A DNA stretch of 64,000 nucleotides from Mycoplasma sp. CSL7475-4 (lineage in GTDB: Bacteria; Bacillota_I; Bacilli_A; Mycoplasmatales; Metamycoplasmataceae): assembly GCF_024834065.1 (NCBI RefSeq), contig NZ_JANUYA010000002.1, positions 1-64,000 of the forward strand. The letters are read 5' to 3'. The notes beneath the pieces are model-generated. The model was not told the DNA's origin and made no database searches. It saw nothing but the letters and a program-made list of their open reading frames with translations. The translations under genes and the position numbers were made by a program. Positions 23,014 through 32,089 of this stretch are shown in pieces. The first letter of the stretch is position 1. Each line of letters starts with the position of its first letter.

Positions 23014-23600
23014 TGAAAATCAAAACCATAGAAAAGGCAAATGAAATATTAAAAAAAATACCTGGAATATCTAAAAAACAAGCAGAAAAATTTACTTATT
23101 TTGTTTTAAACCAGAATTTTGAGTTCGCACAAGAATTAGCTCAAAATATTTTAGATATCAAAACAAAAATTGAATTTTGTAGCGATTGCAATTTTATTCG
23201 TGAAGATGGTAAATGTTTAAATTGCGATGAGCCAATTAAAAATAAAACTTTAATGATTGTCGAGAGTGTAACAACACTGAACAAAATAGATGATATGGGT
23301 ATTTTTTTAGGTTACTATTTTGTTTTGCCTTACTTAATGAGTGCGAAAGGGCAAACAAAAAAAGAAAATGAGTATTCATATACTCAATTATTCGACTACA
23401 TCGAGAAACACAATTTTGACGAGGTAATTATTGTTATTTCACCTTCACTAGAAGGCGAAATTACTACAACGCATTTATTGAAATTGCTAGCTAACAAACA
23501 AATTAAGGTTTCACGAGCAGCAATAGGAATGCCAATGGGTTCTAATTTAGAGTACCTTGACACATTTACTATCAAACAAGCAATTAAAAATAGAAATTAA
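23013..23600 (+). CDS. recR: Recombination protein RecR
   Basis: 195-residue RecFOR component that loads RecA at gaps. Helix-hairpin-helix IPGISKKQAEKF (about 19-30), zinc finger CSDC-CLNC (about 55-72), Toprim domain starting MIVESVTTLNKIDDMGIF (about 82), and a Walker B-like C-terminal region. It overlaps ybaB by one base. Confidence 0.93.
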   Translation: MKIKTIEKANEILKKIPGISKKQAEKFTYFVLNQNFEFAQELAQNILDIKTKIEFCSDCNFIREDGKCLNCDEPIKNKTLMIVESVTTLNKIDDMGIFLGYYFVLPYLMSAKGQTKKENEYSYTQLFDYIEKHNFDEVIIVISPSLEGEITTTHLLKLLANKQIKVSRAAIGMPMGSNLEYLDTFTIKQAIKNRN

Positions 23601-23609
23601 GGAGTTTTT

Positions 23610-24278
23610 ATGTTCATAACTTTTGAAGGCCCAGATGCCAGTGGAAAAACTACACTAATCAATAAATTAGCAGAGTATTTAAACAAAAATTACCCGCAAT
23701 TAAAATTTATTACAACAAGAGAACCGGGCGGAAAAGACATTGTCGAAGCCGAAAAGATAAGAGAAATAATACTTGATAAAAATTCAAAATTAAGTTCTGT
23801 TTCGGAAGCTCTTTTATATACCACCAGTCGTAGAATCCATTTGGAAAGAGTTATTTGACCTGCTTTAAAAGAAAATAAAATTGTTATTTGCGATCGTTAT
23901 GTTGATAGTTTTTTTGCCTATCAAGGATATGCTCGTGAGTTGGGAATAGAATACACCAAGACACTAACAAATTTAGTCATTGAAAATACAATTCCTGATA
24001 TAACATTTTTTCTTGATATAACACCTTCACAAAGTAAAGAACGTATGAATAATTTAAGATTAGTCAATCAGCAAGATAGGTTAGATGATGAAAACGACGC
24101 TTTTCACAATAATGTTTATAACGGTTATCGTGCTTTAATTGATAGTGACCCTTCTCGTTTCATTATCCTTAATGCCGACCAACCTGTTGATATAGTCTTT
24201 AATGAATTAATAACCAAATTAAACAATGATAAGAGATTTAAAAAATATATTATAGAGGTTATGAATGATCGCTCCTAA
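23610..24278 (+). CDS. tmk: Thymidylate kinase
   Basis: Phosphorylates dTMP to dTDP, 222 residues. P-loop [13 protein letters not shown] (about 3-15), TREPGGKDI, the DRYVDS motif near 92, and LID region [10 protein letters not shown]. One TGA Trp follows ERVI. It overlaps holB by 14 bases. Confidence 0.94.
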
Positions 24279-25182
24279 CCTGAAACGAATTATCGATTCT
24301 TCGGTTTTAAATAATAAAATCAACCATTGCTATTTATTGAAAAGCCAAATGGGAATGGATATTGATGATAATATCATTTACATGATAAATGCAATCAACA
24401 ACCAAAACATTGATTCACTTGAAAACATTCAATATAGCAACATTATTGTTGCTGATGCTTCTAAAAATAACGGCGAGGGATTAAAAAAAGATGAAATAAC
24501 CAATATTTTTGAACAAAGCAATTTCACTGAATTACAACCCGATTTTAAAAAAATAATTGTCTTTAAAAATATTGAATTAGCGAGCAATGTCGCTCTTAAT
24601 TCATTACTGAAAACTATTGAAGAACCCAGCAAAAATGTTATTTTTATTTTGACAACAACAATGCCACAAAAACTACTCTCAACTATAAAATCTCGTTCAT
24701 TTATCATCAATATCAATCGACAAAATAATTTTGAAATCGAAAAATCTATCAGTAATTTAGGTTACGATAAGACTCAATCATGATTTTTTTCTCAAATTGT
24801 AACCGATGAAAATGAAATATTAAACAATCGAAGTTTTTACGATTTTAAAAAAATCGAAAATCTAATCAATGTTTTTATTTCATCATTTAAAACTCCAACA
24901 TTATTGCCTATCCACTTAACCAAAATGAACAAAAAGGATACACATGAAGATTTAATGTTTCATTTGCGTTGTTTAAAATTTATTTTCTCATTGAGTTGAC
25001 AACAAACTAAATTAATGCCTAAACCGTTTCAACAACTTGTTAAAAAAATGAACGGAGTTAATTTTAACTTCAAAAAGGCTTTCATAAATATTGAACATTT
25101 TTTCGCTTCAATTGCGGCAAATGTAAATATATTTTTACAAGCGGCAGCCCTGCTAGTTAAATTACAGGAGTGTTATGAGTAA
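24265..25182 (+). CDS. holB: DNA polymerase III subunit delta prime
   Basis: 305-residue clamp-loader subunit. It has the delta-prime core KKIIVFKNIELASNVALNSLLKTIEEPSK-like segment (about 92-120) and ILTTTMPQKLLSTIKSRS (sensor/SRC-like region, here SRS). There is no P-loop, normal for this subunit. Two TGA Trp codons (24781, 25000 region) split it in the standard code. It lies between tmk and rsmI and overlaps rsmI by 8 bases. Confidence 0.85.
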
Positions 25183-25906
25183 AATTTATATTGTTGGAAC
25201 TCCTATAGGAAATTTAGAAGATATCACTCTACGTGCCTTAAGAATATTAAAATCAGTAGATATTATCGCTTGCGAAGATACGCGAGTTAGTTCAAAACTA
25301 TTAAATTTTTACAATATTTTCGATAAAAAACTAATCACCTATAGCAAGATCAATGAACAAAAATCAGCACAATATATCATTGACATTGTTTTAAATGAAA
25401 ACAAAACTCTTGCGCTGGTATCTGATGCTGGAATGCCGATGGTTAGTGACCCTGGTTTTGAATTAATTAATTTAGCAAAAGAAAAAAATATCGATATTGA
25501 ATTAATACCCGGAGTAAATGCAGCTGTGAGCGCTTTTGTGTTGAGCTCGTTATCAAATACTTTTACCTTCCACGCTTTTCCAAAAGAAAAGAAGGGGCAA
25601 AGACAACAACAAATTAAAGAACTTAGCCTTAACACGGCACATATTTTTTATGTTTCACCACATAAACTAGTGGCATTTTTAGATGATATTGAATTAATAT
25701 GAAAAGATAAGGCATATTTATTTGTTGCTAGAGAATTAACTAAATTACACGAGAGCACATATCAAGGCAATGTTGAAACAGTGCGTGCAGAATTAAATAA
25801 AACAAGTCAAAAAGGCGAATTTACCATCGTTGTCAAAATAAACGAAGAAGAAAGAAAAAAAGTGAATAAATATTCACAATTTTCAAAGGTTAATAATATT
25901 AATTAG
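25175..25906 (+). CDS. rsmI: 16S rRNA (cytidine 1402-2'-O)-methyltransferase RsmI
   Basis: SAM-dependent 2'-O-methylase of C1402 in 16S rRNA, 243 residues. GTPIGNLEDITLRAL at the start, CEDTRVSSKLL, SDAGMPMVSDPGFELI and PGVNAAVSAFVLS are the tetrapyrrole-methylase fold motifs of this family. Last gene of the dnaX operon, closed by a terminator. Confidence 0.93.
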
Positions 25907-25926
25907 CACATAATGTGCTTTTTTTC
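25905..25926 (+). terminator. Terminator of the dnaX-rsmI operon
   Basis: AGCACAT (25905-25911) pairs with ATGTGCT (25913-25919), followed by a T-run; the stem overlaps the rsmI stop codon. Confidence 0.8.
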
Positions 25927-26404
25927 TATAAATTTATTGAATAATTTGATATTTATTAACGCTTAACGCTATGGTTTCAGGTGGGATATTTTCCCGACTT
26001 CTTGACAATATTATAACTCCATAAAAAACATAAGGTACTAAATTTTTAAAAAAATTTTTTTATTGTTCTATACATTACAAAATGTCGCAATTAGTTTTTT
26101 TTAGTTTCCCTATGTTTTTATTTTTTTTAACTGATAATATAAATGGGCGAGAAAAAAATCGCCCCAATAAATCGAATAAAAACTACTACTCTTTTATCTA
26201 TATAAATATTATTATAAGGTGTAAATTGGTATATACCAATATGCATAATGCTATGACGTTCAACTATCAATAAAGACCGAAAACAAAGAAATCTCCGGGA
26301 ATAGAATTGATCCTTTCTGATTAAATTATTAAACAAATAAAAAACACTAAGCCAAAGCACAAATAAATTTGGGATTCTCCTTTTATATTGTAATAATCAT
26401 CTAC
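25927..26404. other. Gene-free junction between host operon and prophage
   Basis: No coding region seen. It contains a 17-bp sequence (25940-25956) repeated at 60807-60823, a GGGA/TCCC hairpin near 25983-25995, a stem GGGCGA/TCGCCC with an A-rich loop near 26143-26162, and a perfect 16-bp palindrome ATTGGTATATACCAAT at 26225-26240. The exact prophage left end is probably within this block. Confidence 0.5.
26225..26240. promoter_or_regulatory. Perfect 16-bp palindrome, possible operator
   Basis: ATTGGTATATACCAAT is a perfect inverted repeat without a spacer, suited to a dimeric regulator. The bound protein is unknown. Confidence 0.3.
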
Positions 26405-26431
26405 ACGCACCAAATGACAGGTGCGTTTTTT
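26405..26431 (+). terminator. Orphan plus-strand terminator at the prophage left edge
   Basis: ACGCACC (26405-26411) pairs with GGTGCGT (26420-26426), followed by six T. No forward gene precedes it in the integrated form. It may end a short unknown RNA or, in the excised circle, transcripts entering from the opposite phage end. Confidence 0.7.
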
Positions 26432-26448
26432 CTTGCTCTAATAATATA

Positions 26449-26480
26449 AAAAAAGCCACATGGAGGCCTTTACATACCAC
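26449..26480 (-). terminator. Terminator of the integrase gene
   Basis: On the minus strand AAGGCC and GGCTTT form a 6-bp stem (one G-U) followed by a T-run; it overlaps the last integrase codons. Confidence 0.55.
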
Positions 26481-27216
26481 GCTTAGACATAAACGTGTCA
26501 TAGATATTGCGGGCGTGTTTTTCGCTTAACTGATAATAGCGATAAGTGGTATCGAGAGAGCTGTGACCCATTTGACGCTGCACCATTTTAACCTCGGCAC
26601 CATTTTGGAGCATGTGCGTAGCAAACGAACGTCGCAAACTGTGGGGCGTATATTCAGAGCCAAGCAATTTATGCATATAACGAAGGATTTGATTATAAGT
26701 GGGCAATTCATTACGCAAGAAATAAGGGCGTAAATAATTCCAAGTCTCGGCACGATAAAACACCTGGCGAATTTTAGAACCCTTCCCTAACACAAAAAGA
26801 CGCCCTGACTTTGTCTCCATTTTATACAACTCGCTAATGCGTAGTCCAGTCTCAAAGAGAAAACGCACGACCATCGACAATAAATTAATTTTTTCGCTAT
26901 TGCTAGTTTTTGGGGTGGTTAATTCATAAATTGTGTCAAAGTCGAGAACCGGAAAAAATTTATAAGGCGCGGGTGGAAATTTCACTAATTTAAGATCCTC
27001 CACTTTGTCGTAGTCTTTGTTAAATTTTAAAAACTCACAATAAGTACTGTAATAAGATTGTACGGTTGCAGGGTTTAGTGATATAAGTTTTGCCTTTATT
27101 TGCTCGTGTGTGCTTTCCATAACGTTTAATGATTCAAGAATACGCTTGTAAGTTTTAATGCTGTTTTTAGATAAATTTTTACGCTCACAAAATTGCAAAA
27201 AGTCTGCTATTAACAT
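26470..27216 (-). CDS. Tyrosine recombinase (prophage integrase)
   Basis: 248-residue phage integrase. A SAM-like N-terminal domain (about 1-90) is followed by the catalytic domain with TGLRISELY (first Arg near 122), HSLRRSFATH (near 193), GHSSLDTTYRYY (His near 217, nucleophile Tyr near 226) and LGKGSKIRQV containing the beta-hairpin Lys. All catalytic residues are present. It is transcribed leftward from the end of the element. Trp codons are TGG here, unlike the host genes. No excisionase is recognisable, unless the neighbouring small protein serves that role. Confidence 0.92.
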   Translation of the reverse strand: MLIADFLQFCERKNLSKNSIKTYKRILESLNVMESTHEQIKAKLISLNPATVQSYYSTYCEFLKFNKDYDKVEDLKLVKFPPAPYKFFPVLDFDTIYELTTPKTSNSEKINLLSMVVRFLFETGLRISELYKMETKSGRLFVLGKGSKIRQVFYRAETWNYLRPYFLRNELPTYNQILRYMHKLLGSEYTPHSLRRSFATHMLQNGAEVKMVQRQMGHSSLDTTYRYYQLSEKHARNIYDTFMSKRGM

Positions 27217-27245
27217 GATAATCTCCTTAATAAAGTTATTTATAG

Positions 27246-27410
27246 TTATAAGTTGTTTTTGGTTGCTATTTCGGGATGATGCTTGCGAATATATTCTTTT
27301 AGTGCTTCACGTGCCACAAAACTAGAAGCGATCCCTTGGGCTTTTAAGTCATTCAGGGCACCTTCAATATCAGGTGCGAAGTTTAGGTTGATAATTAACT
27401 TTTTAGTCAT
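27246..27410 (-). CDS. Small ribbon-helix-helix-like DNA-binding protein
   Basis: 54 residues: a short beta strand (KKLIINLNFAP), helix (DIEGALNDLKAQG) and second helix (SSFVAREALKEYIRKHHPE), the pattern of RHH/CopG-type dimers. The ribosome site AAAGGAGG is very strong. It is the first gene leftward of the heptad array and next to the integrase. A role as repressor, excisionase or array-binding partition/copy-control protein is inference. It is the only regulator-like protein I find in the prophage. Confidence 0.55.
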   Translation of the reverse strand: MTKKLIINLNFAPDIEGALNDLKAQGIASSFVAREALKEYIRKHHPEIATKNNL

Positions 27411-27741
27411 TTCTCGCCTCCTTTCCTACTACGATTATAACTCCGAAAATAACAAAGATAACAAAAATTATAAAAATAATAACGAATGCAAACCACGGCA
27501 AAAATTTTTATTTAACTATATATAAAACAGGCGCGTGTGCGTGTGTTATGTCTGACGTTTTTAATGGTTAAGGGTTTAAGTTGTTGTGGTCAGTTAGGTT
27601 AATAATTGTGGGTTTGAAGTCGTGCAAGTAGGGGGGATGGATAAAAAAATAAGGTCACGAATTAACCCACCCCCGAACCTTTCCGCGCGTTTTTTCCACA
27701 TTTTTCCACATTTTAAAAAAATTTTTCAGGCCAAAAATTAA

Positions 27742-27872
27742 AGTGAAAAGGGGTCGAAAATGCTCCCGAAGGTCAAAAAGTAGTGAAAATGAGGCAAGGA
27801 AAAGTGAAAATGACCCCAAGAAAAGTGAAAGCAACCCCCCTAAAAAGTGAAAATTCGACAGGAAAAGTGAAA
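27742..27872 (+). repeat. Six direct AGTGAAA heptads on a 20-22-bp pitch
   Basis: AGTGAAA begins at 27742, 27782, 27803, 27824, 27846 and 27866. Apart from a 40-bp first gap (about two pitches), spacing is 21, 21, 22 and 20 bp, so all sites face one side of the helix. Several copies are embedded in a longer unit, AAAAGTGAAA followed by A/C-rich sequence such as TGACCCC. Confidence 0.85.
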
Positions 27873-27890
27873 GCAAGACGGGTCAAAAAC

Positions 27891-27917
27891 TTAGCAGACT
27901 AAAAGCGAGAGTGCTAA
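27891..27917. repeat. 27-bp dif-like site, copy 1
   Basis: Begins TTAGCAG and ends AGTGCTAA, with imperfect inverted arms of about 10 bp (8 matches) and a central spacer of 6-7 bp, the layout of tyrosine-recombinase core sites. It lies in the core of the heptad array. A further half-site ACTGCTAA is at 27929-27936. Confidence 0.5.
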
Positions 27918-27954
27918 AAATAACGGAGACTGCTAAATTTTCAACCCCTGGCAC

Positions 27955-28045
27955 TTTCACTTTTTCGGGGTTCATTTTCACTTTTAGCCCCCGAGCTTTC
28001 ACTTTTTCTGCGTTCATTTTCACTTTTTCTGGGGTCATTTTCACT
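27955..28045 (-). repeat. Five inverted TTTCACT heptads at exactly 21 bp
   Basis: TTTCACT begins at 27955, 27976, 27997, 28018 and 28039, a constant 21-bp step. These are reverse complements of the upstream AGTGAAA heptads, so the two half-arrays mirror each other across a core of about 80 bp. Flanking GGGGTCATTT mirrors AATGACCCC in the left half. Confidence 0.85.
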
Positions 28046-28173
28046 ACTTTTGAATGGGTCAAAAATTAAAAACGCAAAAAACGCCCTTTATTTCTCTATA
28101 TTTCTATACTTTTATTATTTTTTATAAATATTTTTTATAGTGAATTAGAAAAATAAGTAAAAATATATATAAA

Positions 28174-28200
28174 TTAGCAGTCTAATAGGGAGAGTGCTAA
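28174..28200. repeat. 27-bp dif-like site, copy 2
   Basis: Matches copy 1 at 24 of 27 positions in direct orientation, 283 bp away. The terminal TTAGCA and TGCTAA are identical, and the three differences lie inside. Confidence 0.5.
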
Positions 28201-28368
28201 ATAAAAAATATAAAAATAAAAAAATAAACGAGTTAGCCTCAAAAAATTCGAAAAAATAGCCTTCACTTCCATTTTCTTAAAAAATTTTTTTATTTCTCTT
28301 TTCGCTCTGTTTGTGCTATATTGCGTACACGTGCTTAATTCATATTCGTTTATGGAGTTAAAATTTAT

Positions 28369-28992
28369 ATGAATATGAAAATAAAAAACAAAAAAGAAAT
28401 AAACCAACTAAGGCAAGAATTCGAAACCATCAACCCTGAATTAGACCTTGACAATTTCAGCAGTCGCTTTATGTTTTATGCTATCGACGAACAAATTACT
28501 AAACTCAAAGAAAAGCAAAAAGCAATTGATACTTGGTTTAAAGTTATAAAACCCCAAAAATTGCAAAGTCTAAAAAGTGAACTGGACTACATTAACGACC
28601 AAATAGGCAGAGAAAAAAGTCAACTGGAAGGCGAACGGGAATCAATGGAACGTGCTGACATTAACCGCCTAAGAAATACAAGTGACCCTTCGGAGATTAT
28701 TTTTTACGACAACACAAAAAAATGGGTGACGCTTTCGCTTAAAAATTTAGCGACTTTATATAAACGTTTTCAAAAAGTCAACTCTGACATTATTAGCCTA
28801 GAAAGCGACAACTCGCTCTATGTGGTTGACGATACTGGCAAACTGAGTGCCAAAAGTGATGACAGCGAATTAATTATGATTAGCATCAGGCACCACATTA
28901 AGGCGAATTTAGAAATTGAAATATCCAAAGAGCGACTAAGTCGTTTATTAATTGGCGACGATAACGAAAGCGAAGCTGATGACGATTTTTAA
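28369..28992 (+). CDS. Probable terminase small subunit / DNA-packaging protein
   Basis: 207 residues, first gene of the late operon and directly upstream of the large terminase, overlapping it. It is helical with probable coiled coils at about 40-110 (LKSELDYINDQIGREKSQLEGE is part) and an acidic tail (DDNESEADDDF). I recognise no sequence motif; the TerS call rests on position and size. GGAG at 28354 gives a long spacing to ATG 28369; ATG 28375 is the alternative. Confidence 0.45.
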   Translation: MNMKIKNKKEINQLRQEFETINPELDLDNFSSRFMFYAIDEQITKLKEKQKAIDTWFKVIKPQKLQSLKSELDYINDQIGREKSQLEGERESMERADINRLRNTSDPSEIIFYDNTKKWVTLSLKNLATLYKRFQKVNSDIISLESDNSLYVVDDTGKLSAKSDDSELIMISIRHHIKANLEIEISKERLSRLLIGDDNESEADDDF

Positions 28993-30778
28993 CCATGCGA
29001 CCTGGTCGAAGGTTTTTGCGTATTTTGAAACGCATCAATTCGACGACCCTACCACGTCTTACGCTCTTAAAGTCATAAACAATCAGGCGAATTTTTCGCA
29101 GTATGTCATTTTTGCAGCTGCTCGCCATTTGTTGTTTTTATATCGCTCACAAGTTGAGAGTGATTTTCCGTTTATTTTCACAACTACGACTTTCGAAAAA
29201 TTGGAGGCATTCGCCTCGCATATCATCATCCCTGAAACTAGCAAGCAGTTCATCTTTCCTGATTTTCGCAAATTTATGGCCGGTTTTGTTTTCGGCTGAG
29301 TTTATCGCCACGACCCTACTAGCCTTATCACAACGGAAGTTTTCGACGTTGAAGCCCGTAAGCAGTGGAAGTCATCGTTTTGGGCGATGATAGCGTTAGC
29401 AACTACTCGGGGACTTTTGGGCGACGGTAAAAGCGAAGTTTATTTTTGCGGTCCACATAAGGAAAGCAGCAACATACCCTACAACATTGCGCTGGGCTAT
29501 ATTAAACGCAATCGTAAATTACAGCCCAAATTCGAGCGTTTTAACTCGATAAGGATCGTCTCAACCAAAATGGGACTAATTAAAGCCCTGCCGTTTGATA
29601 AGGCGGGTTTAGAAGGTAAAAACCCTTCGTTGGTAATTTTGACCGAATACCACCTGCACAAAGATAACACCATGCAAGAAAGTGCGAAAAGTTCCAAAAA
29701 TTTATCCCGTAAGAACCAGCTTATCGTCTACGATACAACCAAGGGGAACAACATTGACTCCGTCTGCTTTTATCGTGAGAAAGATTACAAAACTTTTTTA
29801 ACCGAGCAAATAAACGACCCTGACACCATTCACCCTAACTTTGCAATTTTTTTATTTTGTGCCGAGTTAGACGAACAAGACATCGACAATTGACGTGATT
29901 CTAGTCTTTGAATTAAAGCCAACCCTGGCTTAGGTGTTAGTGTTAGTTTGGACGATTTAATTAGCGAATACGCCACAATTACCACGGCCCAAGCTGAGGC
30001 CGAGTTTAAAGCCAAAAGGCTAGGAATATGGAGCAACACTGGTTCGGCATACTTTACAATTTCGCAAATTTTAGAATCTCAACAAGCCTGCGAGCCCTTG
30101 GTGCGTGAATATTTAACTTCGCACTCTTTGGCAACTATGCCGGCTTTGGTGGGCTTAGACTTATCAAGCACCAACGATACCACAGCAATTGCTATCGGCT
30201 GGGAAATACCACAACCAGACAACGACCCCATTTATGTGTTTAAGGTTCACGGCTTTATTCCGGAGGAGTCTATGGTTCGCAAAGAGTTAAGCGACAAGGC
30301 CCGCTACCGTGATTGAGTGCAGCAAGGTATTTTGACAATTTCGAAAGGTTCGATGGTTGACTATTCGCAAATAGTAGAAAAATTGAAAGAGTGAAAAATG
30401 TCATTCAACATTGAGAAAGTGCTCTACGATAAGTGGCAAATTTTTGCCATTAAGCAGCACCTTATTAACACTAATGTTTTCAGTGAGTTAGATATTCAAG
30501 AAGTAAAACAGGGCGTTTATTTAAATCCGGCCTTTAATCAGTTCGAAATTAAACTATCAAATAAAAAAATTTATTTTTTAGATAATAACGAGATGCTTAT
30601 GAACCACATTTTAAACATTCAAATTAAAAAAACAAATTCAAGCACTGGGACTTTTTGAATTAAAAAACTAACCAGCAACAGTCGTATTGACGGCTTTATT
30701 GCCATATTAAACACCGTCAGCGAAAGACATAATGTTTTCGCAAATTCGGACGCTTTGGTGTATAATATAATCACTTAA
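28979..30778 (+). CDS. Phage terminase large subunit
   Basis: About 600-residue motor and nuclease that packages DNA into proheads, Terminase_1-like. The ATPase region has an unusual Walker A, ARKQWKSSFWAM, in place of the common RKNGKS, and Walker B PSLVILTEYHLH, where the Glu is kept but the preceding Asp is Thr. The nuclease domain starts GLDLSSTNDTTAIAIGW, with VLYDKWQIF further on. Three in-frame TGA codons are Trp. I prefer ATG 28979; a TTG at 28952 in the same frame would add nine residues. Confidence 0.85.
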
Positions 30779-30835
30779 TTACAATATAAAAACAATAGTC
30801 AGAAAGAGAAAAATCGCATACCCAGAAAGGTAAAA

Positions 30836-32089
30836 ATGCGACAATTTAAGTCTCTTTTTAAAAACATATTTAAACGCAAACCGAAAAATTTAGCTGATAA
30901 TGTAGACCGTTATCAGGATTTTAGTTTTTCGTTAAATTCTTATAGTAATAATTCGCTGTCTAATCCTTTAAATCCTGCCGAATTTTTAATGTATGGTCTT
31001 TGCGTTAGAGCCGTCCAGTTAATCGCTAACGATATAGGAAAGGTAAATTTTAGACATTTAAAACTATCAAGCAACGGCGAAAAAATACCGATCGCAAATT
31101 CGCAAATTGTTAGACTTTTAAACCAAACGCCAAACAGAACGCAAACACCTTGAATTTTTAAAAAAACATTAATATGGAACTTATTGCTTTATGGCAAGGC
31201 CCCTATTCTAGTAGTCAGAAATCCCGAGACCGGCACAATTGATGAACTTTACCCAATTTTTCCGAATTATGTTGAAAAGGACGAAAGCGAAACTGGAATA
31301 ACTTTTTGATGAGTTAAGGGTGAAAAACCCCTACAACTTTACGCCGACGAAATTGTGTGAATTGACTACGAATTAATTCCTGGCTTTGATAGTCTTAACA
31401 TTCGCACGCTTTTCAAAAGTACAATCGCCAAGTTAAAAGAAAACGAAATAAGCCTGGCTCGTGCTGTGACTTATGATTTACGCCATAACTTACTCGTTAA
31501 AATTCGTGACGCCACAAATGCCGAGCAAAGACAAGAAGCCGAAAATGCTATTCGGGCGATGATACATAGACAAAAACAAACGGGAAGCCTTGGAATGGTG
31601 GTAGACCAAAAATGAGACGTGGGCAAAATTGGTGACCTTGTCAATATGCAAATCGACCACCAAACACGCAATAGCATCGGCCGAGAATTTGCAGCCAGTT
31701 TAGGAATACCACCGGCCAAACTCGGAATCGATGACCCTAATAAATACAACAGTAGCGTGGAATTAAACCGTGCTTATGTCGATAACTCGCTAAAACCGTT
31801 ATTAATTAACATTACGCAAGAAATCACAAAGACACTGGCAAAAAACAACGAGGAAATAACCTACCGGCCTGTCGACTTGTTAAGCATCGACGCCAAGAGC
31901 ATACAAGAATTTGCAGCCAGTGGAATCAATAACGGTTTTATCACACCTAACGAAGTGCGCGAATTACTCGGCTTTGATAAACACCCCGACGGCGATAAAC
32001 TGCTAGCCAACGGAACGCTTACGCCGGTTAATATTTTAGGTGCTAACCTGCTACCAGATAAAAACACGAAAGGAGAGGGGAATGAATAA
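30836..32089 (+). CDS. HK97-type portal protein
   Basis: 417-residue dodecameric portal at the capsid vertex. Features: YGLCVRAVQLIANDIGKV (about 59-76), LLLYGKAPILVVRN, YPIFPNYV, DEIVWIDYELIPG, and late FAASLGIPPAKLG and AYVDNSLKPLLINITQEI, the order seen in phage_portal family proteins. AAAGG precedes the ATG. It overlaps the protease-capsid gene by 8 bases. Confidence 0.88.

Larger units (their letters stand above)
27411..28368. other. Prophage regulatory/origin-like region without genes
   Basis: A 958-bp noncoding interval between the divergent RHH/integrase pair and the late operon. It contains GC-rich and G-rich stretches (27520-27690), the mirrored AGTGAAA array (27742-28045), the dif-like sites (27891-27917 and 28174-28200) and an AT-rich tract (28090-28300). 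This architecture resembles replication origins, centromeres or integrase/packaging control regions. Confidence 0.6.

Noticed and set aside
26082-26360. Small frames on both strands between rsmI and the integrase
   Set aside because: Low-complexity, overlapping each other, without ribosome sites; the DNA looks like noncoding junction.
27742-28045. CRISPR-like array
   Set aside because: The repeated element is only about 7-10 bp, units are 20-22 bp in all, half of them are inverted, and no cas gene is nearby.
28201-28407. Reverse frame of 77 codons before the TerS candidate
   Set aside because: Phe/Tyr-rich translation of AT-rich DNA overlapping the late operon start; no coding signal.
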